A stretch of 50,605 nucleotides of DNA from Bacteroides sp. Its GTDB lineage: Bacteria; Bacteroidota; Bacteroidia; Bacteroidales; Muribaculaceae. The stretch spans positions 1 to 50,605 of the forward strand of contig JAMPEM010000013.1 of assembly GCA_023665145.1 (NCBI GenBank). Direction: 5' to 3'. The position numbers and the translations under genes were made by a program. Positions within the stretch are counted from its first letter, which is position 1, and each line of letters opens with the position of its first letter. Positions 23,653 through 33,487 of this stretch are shown piece by piece. The notes under the pieces are model-generated. The model was not told the origin of the DNA, ran no database searches, and worked only from the letters and a program-made list of their open reading frames with translations.

Positions 23653-24180
23653 TTATACCCCTAACATTCGTCTTAAGCTATCTATTGTGGATTGTATCTG
23701 TGATTTTGATTCAAGATGACTTGCATCTATTGTGAATTGAGCTCTGGTATAATATTCAAGTCTGGAGGCAAGATGACCGGATATATATTCCGGCAATTCT
23801 TCGGGGGGAATGCGTTGCACCAATGGTCGGGGTGTGACGGATTTGAGCAGTCGACGGTGAATACATCCTACACTGCAATTGAGAAATACGGATATACCCG
23901 CTTTATTGATATACTCGATATTGGACTCACTACATGGTGTTCCTCCACCACAAGAGATTACTACATCCTGCAATTCCCCCACCTCTCTTAACATATTGGC
24001 TTCAATAGTGCGGAAACCCTCCTCCCCGCGTTGGGCAAAAATCTCGGGGATGGATTTATGAAAGCGTTGAGTGATATAAAAATCAAGGTCAATAAATTGA
24101 AGATTCAAATGTCGGGCGAGACTCCTTCCGAGCGTTGTCTTGCCACTGGCCATATATCCTATCAGAAAAATCGGTTTCAT
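23653..24180 (-). CDS. aroK: Shikimate kinase
   Basis: 175 residues. Walker A GYMASGKTT is at 8-16, the shikimate ligands Asp33 (DLD), Arg57 (GFRTIE) and GGG at 78-80 are present, and Arg117 in TPRPL belongs to the ATP lid. It phosphorylates shikimate at the 3-hydroxyl in the chorismate pathway. It is the last gene of the minus-strand block, 23 bp after the DUF2723 gene. Confidence 0.95.
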   Translation of the reverse strand: MKPIFLIGYMASGKTTLGRSLARHLNLQFIDLDFYITQRFHKSIPEIFAQRGEEGFRTIEANMLREVGELQDVVISCGGGTPCSESNIEYINKAGISVFLNCSVGCIHRRLLKSVTPRPLVQRIPPEELPEYISGHLASRLEYYTRAQFTIDASHLESKSQIQSTIDSLRRMLGV

Positions 24181-24203
24181 CTGTGAAGTGTCGTATGGGG
24201 AAT

Positions 24204-27200
24204 TTATTTTTCAGGTATAGGCGGGAAATCCGCTGCTCCGCGTATTTCAGAATACTTCAAAAGGTCGGCACTTTTCCCTCCGGCCTTAAAATAATTGTCC
24301 AGATGCAACTTGGTGGAATCCGAATGTTCCGGATAGCGGGCATCGCGAAGCAGTTGGCGGCGCAATTCACGTATCTTCCAATCTTTCTTCTCATTTTCCA
24401 AATTAATCGGTTTGAGCAAACGATGTTGACGGATAAATTCCGGCTCACCCCCATTATTCAAATATGCATCTATGGGGGCATAAACACCATGAGCCGATAT
24501 ATTGACAATTGGAGAGGTGACACCTCTGAGACGCGGCGCAAGGAGATTATAATAATTTCGCCAAGTGGCAAGAGTCGTAATTTGCCGTTTAAGTATCTCG
24601 AGTGCATCCCGATGCAGTTCGGGTCGATTAAGTGCCTTAGAACAGCGCATTAGCAACAGAGCTGTCTCCTCGGCTTCGTCACGTTGCAGATACCTGTCGT
24701 TATATATCGTATACGGTACCAACGCTGCCGGGAGCTTCTTCTGATGAATATCAAGAAGTTGCAGGGCGATATCCGGTTTCCTCTCATCAAGCATCTTTGC
24801 TGCTGAGATTCTTAATGCACGACGAAGAAGTCGCACCTGACCCTTTCCCGGTTCATCGATGATTGAGACTGAATTCAAATTGCCATAACGGGCATCATAA
24901 ATCAAGAAATTGGCAAGACGAAAAGGATCGGGAGGTGTGTTAACTGATGCCGTGTCGCTTAATTGCGAGACAAGTCCGTCATATCTGCTCAGAGGAGCAA
25001 AAGCACCCTTGTGGGAATCGGGTAACGCAGCCGACCAATATACCGGTCTTTGTTCGGGTTGATACGCATTGGCCGCTATAATGTCAAGCATCACAATATT
25101 ACTGCGCATTACATATGATTTCCCTCCGGACACTTTCTTGAGATCCACAATCAGAGAATCGCCCGACTCCCCTTTCGGAATCCTAATCCTCGAAGACGGG
25201 AAACGAAATCCCGACGACGGAGATGAATTATACATATAGAGGAATGCTCTCTTTGCATCTACTGCTGTAGTGTCCGCCGGGATATATGCTGAACTCAGAG
25301 TGTTATACGCAAGATTTTTTTCTGTGGCAAACATCGGCAACCTTTTCCCTTTCCGATTGGCCGAAAGGAGCTGCACCGGATACCAGTCTGTACCTAAATA
25401 TGCAAGATTTATGATACTTACATCTTCTCTTACACCCTCCACCTCTTGCGAATACCACAAGGGGAATGTAAAATTGTCACCATTAACAAAAATTATTGCG
25501 TCCGGCAGCATCGAGGCTAAAGTATTGTATGCCATATCCGAAGTGAGAGTCCTAGAAGACCGATCATGATCATCATAATTTGTAGCCAACAGCATACCGG
25601 GGATGGCAAATGATGCAACACAACCAATAATAAGAGCCTTTTTTCTACGACCACGCGTCTCGAATCTGCTCGCAATATGACGAACAGTGCCCATAGCTCC
25701 TATTCCCACGAAAAACGATAACGCATAAAATGACCCGATAAATGAATAGTCTCTCTCACGAGGCTCGCACGGCGACTGATTAAGATAAAGCACAATGGCC
25801 GGACCTGTCATGAAGAATAGAAGAAGAAGCATATAGAGGACACGGTCACCTCGACGCCCTCGACGCACCAGCCATATCATCCCTAAAAACACAAATATCA
25901 ATGGCAGGAAATAATATGGATTGCGCCCCGGATTCTTCATGCCATAATAAAATGGAAGCGCGTTCTGAGGCCCAAGCATCTCTCTATCCAAAAAATCGAT
26001 ACCGGTGATAAAATTTCCGGTATCCACCTGCCCTTGTGAGGGAACATCATTCTGACGCCCCACAAAATTCCACATCACATAGCGGAAATACATATAGAAC
26101 ATCTGATAAGAGAGCAACGCTTCCAGATTCTGCAGATACGTAGGTCGTTGGGCATCCCGTTTTATCCTTTTGCCGGTGAACTTATCCAATTTTCCTACCG
26201 GATGTCCGAGCGAATCGACAGCTTCCGAAGCCTTGACACTCATCATCGTCGAGCTGTTCATCCCAATCCATGAATCGTAGGCCTCCACATGGTCCGGATT
26301 GCTGCTTGTGATTCGAGGAAACCACATATCCAATTCCTGTGCATAGAGATAATCATAATTATAATCTGCCACCACATAATGATTTCCGGCCGAATCATAC
26401 TGCCGCTCATTGAAAGTAGAATCAGCAGCTGTCATAAATCCGGAAACGTTATTTATACACGCCCCGGCTACTGCCGGATATATACGAGCCCTCTTTTTCT
26501 TACGCGCCAATGCTGAATAATCGGGTATAGTATCACCTTCATTATTGACCGTAAATCGTTCTTCTCTCAACATTTTGCTCTGTGGTGTCCGACCGTATAA
26601 AAGTGGGGTCGATCCATATTGATCGCGATGTAAATAGGATGAAAATGCAAAAATATTGGATGGATTCCCTTGATTCATAGGGGGGAACGCATTTGCTCTG
26701 ATAATTATTAATGCAAACGAACAAAATCCGAGCATCAGAAAAGCCACACACCATAGCGTTACCGAAGCAAGACGGAGCAATCGTTGAGGATAAACAAGAA
26801 ATCCCAAACCGCAACAAACGGCAACTATGGAGCCAAGTATGATATCCCCTCCCAATGACGTCATTCCCGAAATAAACAATGAAGCAGCAATTAGTGCCGC
26901 ATCAAGCCATTTAGAACGACTCAGAGGTAAAATAACAGCCGAGGCAACAACTATTACAAACGCAACACAAACATAGCTCAAAACGCCTGTATTGAAGCCT
27001 GTCGGAAAATGACTCGTAATATACAACTCCGTCTCCGAAGCCAAAGTGGTCATTCCCGGCATCATCCCAAACAAAATCGCAGCTATGACTACAAATGAAA
27101 TTATCAAAACACCGGAAGTCTTCCAAAAACTGACTCCCCTCCGATGTCGTGCAAAAAGAATCACAAGCGCTATGGTCGGGATACAAAGCAAGTTCAGTTG

Positions 27201-27749
27201 ATGCACACCTATAGACAGCCCCGTGATGTATGCTATCAATATGAGAATCCGAGGAGAACGGGATTTCCTCCATAATAAGATGAGCCAAAAACAGAGTGCC
27301 GTGCAGAATATCGAACAAGCATAAACCTCCGCCTCAACTGCCGAAAACCATGTGGAATCCAGAAATGCAAATGTAAGTGCGGAAATGACTCCGGCTATAT
27401 GTGGCAACGGATCTACATCCCCACCTTTTGATTTACGCCGACCTATAAGCAATACCACGGAAAGATAGAGCAACATCGCAGCGAGCGATGTGAAAACGGC
27501 ACTTGAAAGATTGACAAACAATGGCGCAAATTCCTTGCAGGGAGCCAACGAAGCAAATGTTCTTGCCGCAAGTGCCCATGTCGGATTGCCGGGTGGATGC
27601 CCTATTTCAAGCATTACGGCATTGGCAATATATTCCGGACAATCCCAAAACGAAGCTGTCGGCTCAACTGTAAGGGTATATACAATCATCGCAACAAGGA
27701 ATACCCCCGTTGCTACCAATCGTCGTAATATCTTTTCATCTATTTTCAT
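24204..27749 (-). CDS. DUF2723 giant membrane protein (GT-C-like), copy 1
   Basis: 1181 residues. About ten to twelve membrane helices in the N-terminal 350 and near 590-700 are followed by a large soluble C-terminal part. The motif FWDCPE (34-39) after the first helix and HPPGNP (51-56) give the acidic residue on the first periplasmic loop typical of GT-C glycosyltransferases. Further shared motifs are PRERDYSFIGSFY and VNGDNFTFPLWYSQEVEGVREDV. DUF2723 proteins are widespread in Bacteroidetes and are thought to transfer sugars from a lipid carrier to exported proteins or glycans. A second copy lies at 35179-39216. It starts 14 bp after a coiled-coil gene and precedes aroK. Confidence 0.88.
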   Translation of the reverse strand: MKIDEKILRRLVATGVFLVAMIVYTLTVEPTASFWDCPEYIANAVMLEIGHPPGNPTWALAARTFASLAPCKEFAPLFVNLSSAVFTSLAAMLLYLSVVLLIGRRKSKGGDVDPLPHIAGVISALTFAFLDSTWFSAVEAEVYACSIFCTALCFWLILLWRKSRSPRILILIAYITGLSIGVHQLNLLCIPTIALVILFARHRRGVSFWKTSGVLIISFVVIAAILFGMMPGMTTLASETELYITSHFPTGFNTGVLSYVCVAFVIVVASAVILPLSRSKWLDAALIAASLFISGMTSLGGDIILGSIVAVCCGLGFLVYPQRLLRLASVTLWCVAFLMLGFCSFALIIIRANAFPPMNQGNPSNIFAFSSYLHRDQYGSTPLLYGRTPQSKMLREERFTVNNEGDTIPDYSALARKKKRARIYPAVAGACINNVSGFMTAADSTFNERQYDSAGNHYVVADYNYDYLYAQELDMWFPRITSSNPDHVEAYDSWIGMNSSTMMSVKASEAVDSLGHPVGKLDKFTGKRIKRDAQRPTYLQNLEALLSYQMFYMYFRYVMWNFVGRQNDVPSQGQVDTGNFITGIDFLDREMLGPQNALPFYYGMKNPGRNPYYFLPLIFVFLGMIWLVRRGRRGDRVLYMLLLLFFMTGPAIVLYLNQSPCEPRERDYSFIGSFYALSFFVGIGAMGTVRHIASRFETRGRRKKALIIGCVASFAIPGMLLATNYDDHDRSSRTLTSDMAYNTLASMLPDAIIFVNGDNFTFPLWYSQEVEGVREDVSIINLAYLGTDWYPVQLLSANRKGKRLPMFATEKNLAYNTLSSAYIPADTTAVDAKRAFLYMYNSSPSSGFRFPSSRIRIPKGESGDSLIVDLKKVSGGKSYVMRSNIVMLDIIAANAYQPEQRPVYWSAALPDSHKGAFAPLSRYDGLVSQLSDTASVNTPPDPFRLANFLIYDARYGNLNSVSIIDEPGKGQVRLLRRALRISAAKMLDERKPDIALQLLDIHQKKLPAALVPYTIYNDRYLQRDEAEETALLLMRCSKALNRPELHRDALEILKRQITTLATWRNYYNLLAPRLRGVTSPIVNISAHGVYAPIDAYLNNGGEPEFIRQHRLLKPINLENEKKDWKIRELRRQLLRDARYPEHSDSTKLHLDNYFKAGGKSADLLKYSEIRGAADFPPIPEK

Positions 27750-27763
27750 ATCGGCTCGTCAAC

Positions 27764-28357
27764 TTACAGTTGTGAGGGTGGCAAAGGACGGAGCCAGTCG
27801 TCATCTTGCCCGTCCGTCAGATTTTCATCATGTCGCAAAACATCGCTAACCGGGGTCTTGGGCTGTCCACTCACCGGCTTCGGCTCATCCCCGTCACCTT
27901 GAAGCTCGGGAAATTGCAACTCATCTTTTTTCACATCAGCCTCTACCAGCTCATTTCCTGAAGGAAGCGATGTCACCTTTCGTAAAGCCTTACGTGATTC
28001 CTCAAGTGCCCGTTTGAGCGTTTCCACTCTGCGTAGTGCATCCTTTTTTTCAGCCACGGCATTGGCAAGGTCATTGCGTAACGCATCCATCTGAAGGATG
28101 TCAAAATTGGCACGGTCAAGTCGCTTGCGCACACGAAGTAAATCATCATTAAGAGCCCTTACCGCCTCATTTGATGAATCTACCTGTGTCTGATATTCTA
28201 TGACTCTGTCTGAAAGTCGGTCTATCTCATCCTGACTCTGCGACAATCTCCGAGCCAAGTTTTCATTGTCTTGTTGCGCTGCATCGTTATCTGCCAGAAG
28301 ATCTTTAATCAATCTTCCGGCTCGCCGTGGATGAAGGAATATCTCTAATACTTTCAT
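27764..28357 (-). CDS. Coiled-coil protein of unknown function
   Basis: 197 residues with no signal peptide or membrane helix. Residues about 20-135 form an uninterrupted heptad coiled coil (RRLSQSQDEIDRLSDRVIEY and similar). The last 60 residues are acidic and disordered (about 137-197), ending LRPLPPSQL. I recognise no family. It is 14 bp upstream of DUF2723 copy 1 and likely co-transcribed. The start MKVLEIFLHPRRAG is the first ATG after the repeat element. Confidence 0.8.
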   Translation of the reverse strand: MKVLEIFLHPRRAGRLIKDLLADNDAAQQDNENLARRLSQSQDEIDRLSDRVIEYQTQVDSSNEAVRALNDDLLRVRKRLDRANFDILQMDALRNDLANAVAEKKDALRRVETLKRALEESRKALRKVTSLPSGNELVEADVKKDELQFPELQGDGDEPKPVSGQPKTPVSDVLRHDENLTDGQDDDWLRPLPPSQL

Positions 28358-28381
28358 TACAAAACACTCTGCATAATGTTA

Positions 28382-28656
28382 AGAGGTTGTTTAATTCAAG
28401 TTTCTCAAGTTGCTTGGCATCTTGGAAACTTGAAGTTTATGGTTTATAGTTTATGGTTTACGGAACGCCTTCGAGTTAAAATTGATATTAAATTTTCGAT
28501 AATTCTCTAACTTTCTAACCTCCAACTCCTAACTTTTCGCAAGTTAAAACTTGCGAAAGTTGAGTTGTTTATTAATGGATTTGGGCATAATTTTTGAGGA
28601 AATTTCTGTAAATGAGAAATGAATCATTTTAAGTTTTATTATTAAAAAAAACCTCT
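28382..28656. mobile_element. Inverted-repeat element B (275 bp) with heptads and hairpin inside
   Basis: The left end agaggttgtttaat (28382-28395) is inverted at the right end (28638-28656, diverged). The inside contains the 48-nt core shared with element A (28572-28619, reverse complement), four 7-bp units (28434-28461: agtttat/ggtttat), degenerate ctaactt-like units (28507-28533) and a perfect hairpin (11-bp arms, 28535-28558). It lacks about 138 bp of element A and carries about 175 bp that A lacks. Its right end supplies the last two bases of the TAG stop of the 28655 gene. Confidence 0.68.
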
Positions 28657-31651
28657 AAGGCTGTGGCTTTGCCACTATGCCGGCTGATTTCCTGCCATTG
28701 ATGGCTATCATCAGAGGATCCTGAAATTCCACTATCCTCACTGCGTCACTCTCATACACGGCCGGAGTCTCATCCAGAAAACCGTAATTGCAGAAACCCT
28801 GCCCGTTATCCTGGTCTATGGTGAAATACCCCACACCAAACGATGTCAAATTCTGGAAGAAATGTGTACCCTGTGACGGTTCGATGCGATATCCGGGCAA
28901 GGCAGATTCCACTATCAAGCGGGCACCGGCTATCTGCGGCCATTTCACCGGGATGCCGAGTGCATGGTCGGAAGATCCCCAACGTCCGGGGCCTATCAGA
29001 ATATAGGGTTTCTCCTCCTCTATCAATTTCCTGTTGATTTTCTCAATCTCCTGTGCCACTTCCTCGTTACGCGACGAATCGAATGTGGACGGTTTGACAT
29101 AAACCACCGTCATGACATTGTCCATCACACCATGTCCAAGTGCCGTTCCACTCCGCAATATCAGCTCTTTGTCCGGAAGGTTGAGGATTGAGTCATCAAG
29201 CATCTCCTTCTTATCCACAATAGGACGAATTTGAAGCCAATAGAGTGTACCTTTCTTTTCCGCCTGCGATGAATTGGCATCCGGCTCTATATTGCCGGCA
29301 AATTCTATCTCTACCGGCCGTCCCATTTCATACTGACCGGTGCGCAGCATAAATTCAATAATCTTGGCAAGAGGGAATACATTATGCTGAAGCACATTGG
29401 CAAATGTTATTACCTTGCGCCCCGGACCCAAGTCATTATCCACTATTCGGCCATCGTATGCATTATATGTGGAGGCAAGGAACTTCAACGCCCCGGATTT
29501 TGCCGCGTCATTTACCGGTATCTTTTTGATGTTGAATCCGTCATCCACCGTAAAATGCTCACTCGACTGCTCATCCGAGGGAAGTGCAAACAGGAATGTC
29601 TGTGTGTCACGAAGTGCCAAATCCAATGTGGAAGTCTGTAATACCTTATGAGGCTGATTCGGTGAGAATCTGAGCGCCATGCCACCGTCAACTATATATT
29701 TCCCAAGTCCCACGGCCACTTCGGCAACCCCGTCTTCCGCCACCTCATCGTTTATCGGATAATAGTTCAGGGAACGTCCCACTCCGGAAAACGACGGATA
29801 AAAATACCCGTCATGATTCTCTGATGCCACCTCCTGTAGGATGATGGCCATCTTCTCTTGGTCTATAACATTTGAAGTAGCGTTCATATATGCTTTCGAA
29901 TCCGCAAAAAATACGGATGCATAGACTGATTTTACGGCATCTTGCAGAAGTTCAAGATGTTTTTCCGTATCCTCAAGGTGAGGTATCATATAAGTAGAAT
30001 ACACACCGGCAAACGGCTGATAATGAGAGTCTTCAAGCAAAGATGAGGACCGCACCGCAAGCGGTTTGTCCATCACATCAAGGAGAGCCCGAAGATTATC
30101 AGTCAAATCCAGAGGCAGTTGTGCCTTCAGAAAGGTAGCAAGTATCTCCGTATCCGGACGTGAGGACAAAGCTATCGGATAAAGATTATTCTCTTCCATG
30201 AATTCATCGAAGATATCTGTGCAAAGCACCACCGTCTTCGGTATCGTAATCTCCACACCGCCAAAATTCTCGCACACGGGATTTCGCTTGATTATTTGGT
30301 CGATAAACGCTAATCCTCTACCTTTACCTCCCAGCGACCCCTCTCCGATACGCGCAAAGTTGGAATATTTGTCAAATCTGTCCTTTTGAAACACTGCCAC
30401 GACACCGCGGTTTTTCATCCTGCGATATTTGACTATACATTCAAAAATCAGCTGACGGACTGCCGGTGACTCCGACATCTCGGTAAATTTATATTTCTTG
30501 ATTGCATCCGCTATCGGGAACAAAGCTCGTGAATAAAGCCAACGGCTCACATCATTGACCGAACAATGATAGAACAACGAGTCGCCCGGAATATTGAAGA
30601 TGTTACGTTGCAGACTCTTAAGGTTAGGGATGCGCATAATCTCGTGTCCTGTAGCCGGATCCCGCACTATAAAGTCACCAAACCCGAAATTATCGCGAAT
30701 GGCATGACGCAAATCCTGCGGCAACGTCTTGGATGATTTGTCCAAAAAGATTCCTCCGACATTAAGTGCCAGTCCGCGATTATGTGATTCCGATGATTCT
30801 ATAATAACGGGCAGACACGGATTTTTGTCATAGATATAGCGTGTAAGTTTAAGTCCCGCCTCAGGATCCTTCTCACGAGTGCCGGAATGTTGGGGAAATC
30901 TCACATCAGTAATCACACCAAGCATATTCTCGCCATATTTGTCAAAAAGTGCCTTCGCTTCCGAGTAATCACGCGCCAAAAGCACTTTTGCACGCCCCCT
31001 CATTCTCAGCATCTGCTCATGTTCATTGAGAGCCTCCTCCGAGAATACCATCGATTGCTTGAGCAAAAATTTAAAAAGATGAGGCAGAATGGCCGAATAG
31101 AATCGGATAGAATCTTCCACAAGCATTACACACTGCACTCCGACATCCAAAATATCATTGTCGGCATTCATCTTGTCCTCTATGAGCTTTATAATGGCCA
31201 GAATCAAATCCACATTTCCCAGCCATGAAAAAACATAATCCACGCCGCGCAAATCCTCATCAGCTATCCGGCGTCTTACCTCCTTCGAAAAAGGTGTCAG
31301 CACCACAAATGGTATTTCGGGATAAAGCTCATCGATTTTAATTGCCTCGCGGAATGTCTCCGAGACATCCACCCCCGGCATGGCTATGATTAAATCAAAA
31401 TCCTTCTCTTTAAGCAAAGAGTAAGCCTCCTCGTAATTCCCGGCTTTGGTGAATCGAGGCGGTGAGGAAAGATTGAGCTTGACATATTCAAAATACACCT
31501 GCTCATCCACTCGGCCATCGTCCTCAAGCATAAAAGCATCGTAAGGCGTGGCTATAAGAAGCACATTGTAAATGCGCTTTTGCATCAGATTCTTAAATTC
31601 CGTATCCTTGAGATACAGAGTCTTGAAGGCCGCTTGGTCGATATTTTTCAT
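28655..31651 (-). CDS. Receiver-PEP/pyruvate-binding fusion protein (PEP-synthase-like)
   Basis: 998 residues, conserved architecture of Bacteroidetes. Two response-regulator-like domains occupy about 25-160 and 172-325. The first lacks the phosphoacceptor (LIIAMPGVDV). The second keeps the acidic pair Glu179/Asp180, Asp249 (VITDVRFP) and Lys305, so it may be phosphorylated. From about 425 onward comes the ATP-grasp PEP/pyruvate-binding domain: GEGSLGGKGRGLAFI (437-451), AVRSSSLLEDS (532-542) and FAGVYSTY. The catalytic phospho-His swivel domain and PEP barrel of real PEP synthase are missing, so PEP synthesis itself is unlikely. It may be an ATP-dependent phosphotransfer sensor. Its stop falls in the repeat element end. 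Confidence 0.87.
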   Translation of the reverse strand: MKNIDQAAFKTLYLKDTEFKNLMQKRIYNVLLIATPYDAFMLEDDGRVDEQVYFEYVKLNLSSPPRFTKAGNYEEAYSLLKEKDFDLIIAMPGVDVSETFREAIKIDELYPEIPFVVLTPFSKEVRRRIADEDLRGVDYVFSWLGNVDLILAIIKLIEDKMNADNDILDVGVQCVMLVEDSIRFYSAILPHLFKFLLKQSMVFSEEALNEHEQMLRMRGRAKVLLARDYSEAKALFDKYGENMLGVITDVRFPQHSGTREKDPEAGLKLTRYIYDKNPCLPVIIESSESHNRGLALNVGGIFLDKSSKTLPQDLRHAIRDNFGFGDFIVRDPATGHEIMRIPNLKSLQRNIFNIPGDSLFYHCSVNDVSRWLYSRALFPIADAIKKYKFTEMSESPAVRQLIFECIVKYRRMKNRGVVAVFQKDRFDKYSNFARIGEGSLGGKGRGLAFIDQIIKRNPVCENFGGVEITIPKTVVLCTDIFDEFMEENNLYPIALSSRPDTEILATFLKAQLPLDLTDNLRALLDVMDKPLAVRSSSLLEDSHYQPFAGVYSTYMIPHLEDTEKHLELLQDAVKSVYASVFFADSKAYMNATSNVIDQEKMAIILQEVASENHDGYFYPSFSGVGRSLNYYPINDEVAEDGVAEVAVGLGKYIVDGGMALRFSPNQPHKVLQTSTLDLALRDTQTFLFALPSDEQSSEHFTVDDGFNIKKIPVNDAAKSGALKFLASTYNAYDGRIVDNDLGPGRKVITFANVLQHNVFPLAKIIEFMLRTGQYEMGRPVEIEFAGNIEPDANSSQAEKKGTLYWLQIRPIVDKKEMLDDSILNLPDKELILRSGTALGHGVMDNVMTVVYVKPSTFDSSRNEEVAQEIEKINRKLIEEEKPYILIGPGRWGSSDHALGIPVKWPQIAGARLIVESALPGYRIEPSQGTHFFQNLTSFGVGYFTIDQDNGQGFCNYGFLDETPAVYESDAVRIVEFQDPLMIAINGRKSAGIVAKPQP

Positions 31652-31677
31652 TTTTCAGAGGTTGTATTGAAAATCGA

Positions 31678-31711
31678 AAAGTCCGTCAACTCTTTTGGGG
31701 TGACGGACTTT
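31678..31711 (-). terminator. Terminator downstream of hemD
   Basis: Perfect 11-bp arms aaagtccgtca (31678-31688) and tgacggacttt (31701-31711) enclose a 12-nt loop. On the minus strand a T-rich run follows, which fits termination of the long operon that ends with hemD. Confidence 0.82.
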
Positions 31712-31795
31712 CCTTGATTCCTGTTTATAATTGCACATGGCTTCCGCCATGCTGTTTATGTTTTGTAATTGAGGATAAGAGGTCCGTGTGGTGCG

Positions 31796-32557
31796 TCATT
31801 TTTTCTTCTCGTTGGCAGTCAGGAATGCATCCAATGCTGATGTCATTGACGGGAATTCCGGTGATGGCGCCACTATATCTACCCGAAGTCCGGCATCTTT
31901 GGCCGCTTGCACCGTAGGTTGTCCGAAACATCCGATGGCTATCTCTTGCTTGGTCTGGTCAAAATCAGGGAAATTCTTCTTTAAAGACTCTATTCCTATC
32001 GGTGAGAAAAATAACAGCACATCATAGTCAAACGGCTCGTCCGGGGCAAAATCATTGCTGACGGTGCGATACATCGTGGCCTTGGTATAGTCATAACCCG
32101 CATCATCCAGTATGCTCAAATCCTCATGATTGGCATCCGATACCGGATAAATCATCTTCTCTTTTCGATGCTTGGTCATCGCTGCCACCAATTGTGGATC
32201 ATCAAGTTTCCCGGTCTTGCCGAAGAATATCTTCCTTTTCCTATAAACTATATACTTCTGTAAATAGAGCGCAACCGCTTCCGTAGTGCAAAAATATTTG
32301 AACGTATCCGGAATATGAATGCGTGACTCTTCACATAAACGAAAAAAATGATCTACGGCCGTGCGAGAGGATAATATTACTGCGGTGAAATCCGCCAAGT
32401 TAATTTTTGACTGACGAAACTCCTTGGCAGTTAATCCCTCTACCTTGATGAATGGCCTGAAGACCACCTCAATATGATGATTGTCCGCTATTGAGAAATA
32501 GGGCGATTTGTCAGTAGTCGGTTTTGGCTGTGAAACTAAAACTTTCTTTATTTTCAT
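31796..32557 (-). CDS. hemD: Uroporphyrinogen-III synthase family protein
   Basis: 253 residues with the HemD two-lobe alpha/beta pattern: VLVSQPKPT at the start, AVILSSRTAVDHFF (about 58-71), LLFFSPIGIESLKKNFP (about 180-196) and FGQPTVQAAKDAGLRVDIVAPSP (about 211-233). HemD cyclises hydroxymethylbilane in tetrapyrrole synthesis. Sequence conservation in this family is poor, so catalysis is assumed. In Bacteroidetes it often follows a DUF4271 gene, as here, rather than sitting in a heme operon. Confidence 0.85.
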   Translation of the reverse strand: MKIKKVLVSQPKPTTDKSPYFSIADNHHIEVVFRPFIKVEGLTAKEFRQSKINLADFTAVILSSRTAVDHFFRLCEESRIHIPDTFKYFCTTEAVALYLQKYIVYRKRKIFFGKTGKLDDPQLVAAMTKHRKEKMIYPVSDANHEDLSILDDAGYDYTKATMYRTVSNDFAPDEPFDYDVLLFFSPIGIESLKKNFPDFDQTKQEIAIGCFGQPTVQAAKDAGLRVDIVAPSPEFPSMTSALDAFLTANEKKK

Positions 32558-32688
32558 CTTATCGCTTCAATATTCGTATGTAGTTCTCTAAGCTCAGGAA
32601 TGTTTCCACATTCACTATGCTATCTCGCAATCCTACCCTCCTTTTTTACCCAACTATATACACAATACCCCTATACTCACTGTCTCGC

Positions 32689-33471
32689 TCAATTGCCAAT
32701 CATTTCGTGCGCTGACGCGAAGGTGAGTACCAGAGGTACGATTTCCAGACTGCAAAGATAATACAAAAATATTACCCACGACGAATATTTCGTAAAAAAA
32801 ATGCGAAACCCTTTTACGATAAACAAGATTTTTGCCGTTATAATCAGCAATCCCGCCAACGTTAATATCACTCCGCGCGACTCAGGATAAAATATTGTCA
32901 ATAACGACAATGGAAACAATCCAAGCCCTAATATCGACTGCGAAGACACAAATCCCCTTACCCACATCCTCGCATGAGTCCTATCGCTGAACACATCCCC
33001 TACACACCAATACAGCAGCGGCATTAACACACAATATCCCACAGTGCTTATCAGACAATATATCGCAGTCATTATAGACATCTCAGCCGCTATACTCGGA
33101 CCAAGCGCATACAGAAGCAAGATTCCTCCTGATATGGCACACATAATGTTCAACAACCACACGAATGACGTCTCCCTTACCGTATCGTCAAAAACATTCC
33201 CCCTCTCCCTGACATCGGTCAATTCCCTCAGAAGATTATGAAAATATTTAGTATTGCTTCGAAACTTGAAACATACTGCTGCAAATAGAATTATAAGCGC
33301 CAACAAAAGCCACGAATTACCGGCTGCCGGAGAAACATGCCGATGCCCCTCATGCAACGGACGGGGATTGACCAGCACAAGCCCGGGAGGTGTCGCTTCC
33401 ATTACCGTGCTGTCCGACGATATGGTGTCGCATATCAGGCTATCTGTCGCATTGCTTATACTTTCCGTCAT
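32689..33471 (-). CDS. DUF4271 integral membrane protein
   Basis: 260 residues. An N-terminal soluble segment of about 45 residues is followed by about seven membrane helices (SWLLLALIILFAAVC onward). The motif SSWVIFLYYLCSLEIVPLVL at about 226-245 marks the last helix. Function unknown. It lies 16 bp after the epimerase gene and 131 bp before hemD; this pairing is common in Bacteroidetes. No catalytic motif is visible. Confidence 0.85.
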   Translation of the reverse strand: MTESISNATDSLICDTISSDSTVMEATPPGLVLVNPRPLHEGHRHVSPAAGNSWLLLALIILFAAVCFKFRSNTKYFHNLLRELTDVRERGNVFDDTVRETSFVWLLNIMCAISGGILLLYALGPSIAAEMSIMTAIYCLISTVGYCVLMPLLYWCVGDVFSDRTHARMWVRGFVSSQSILGLGLFPLSLLTIFYPESRGVILTLAGLLIITAKILFIVKGFRIFFTKYSSWVIFLYYLCSLEIVPLVLTFASAHEMIGN

Positions 33472-33487
33472 CTCTTCTTTCTTTTTA

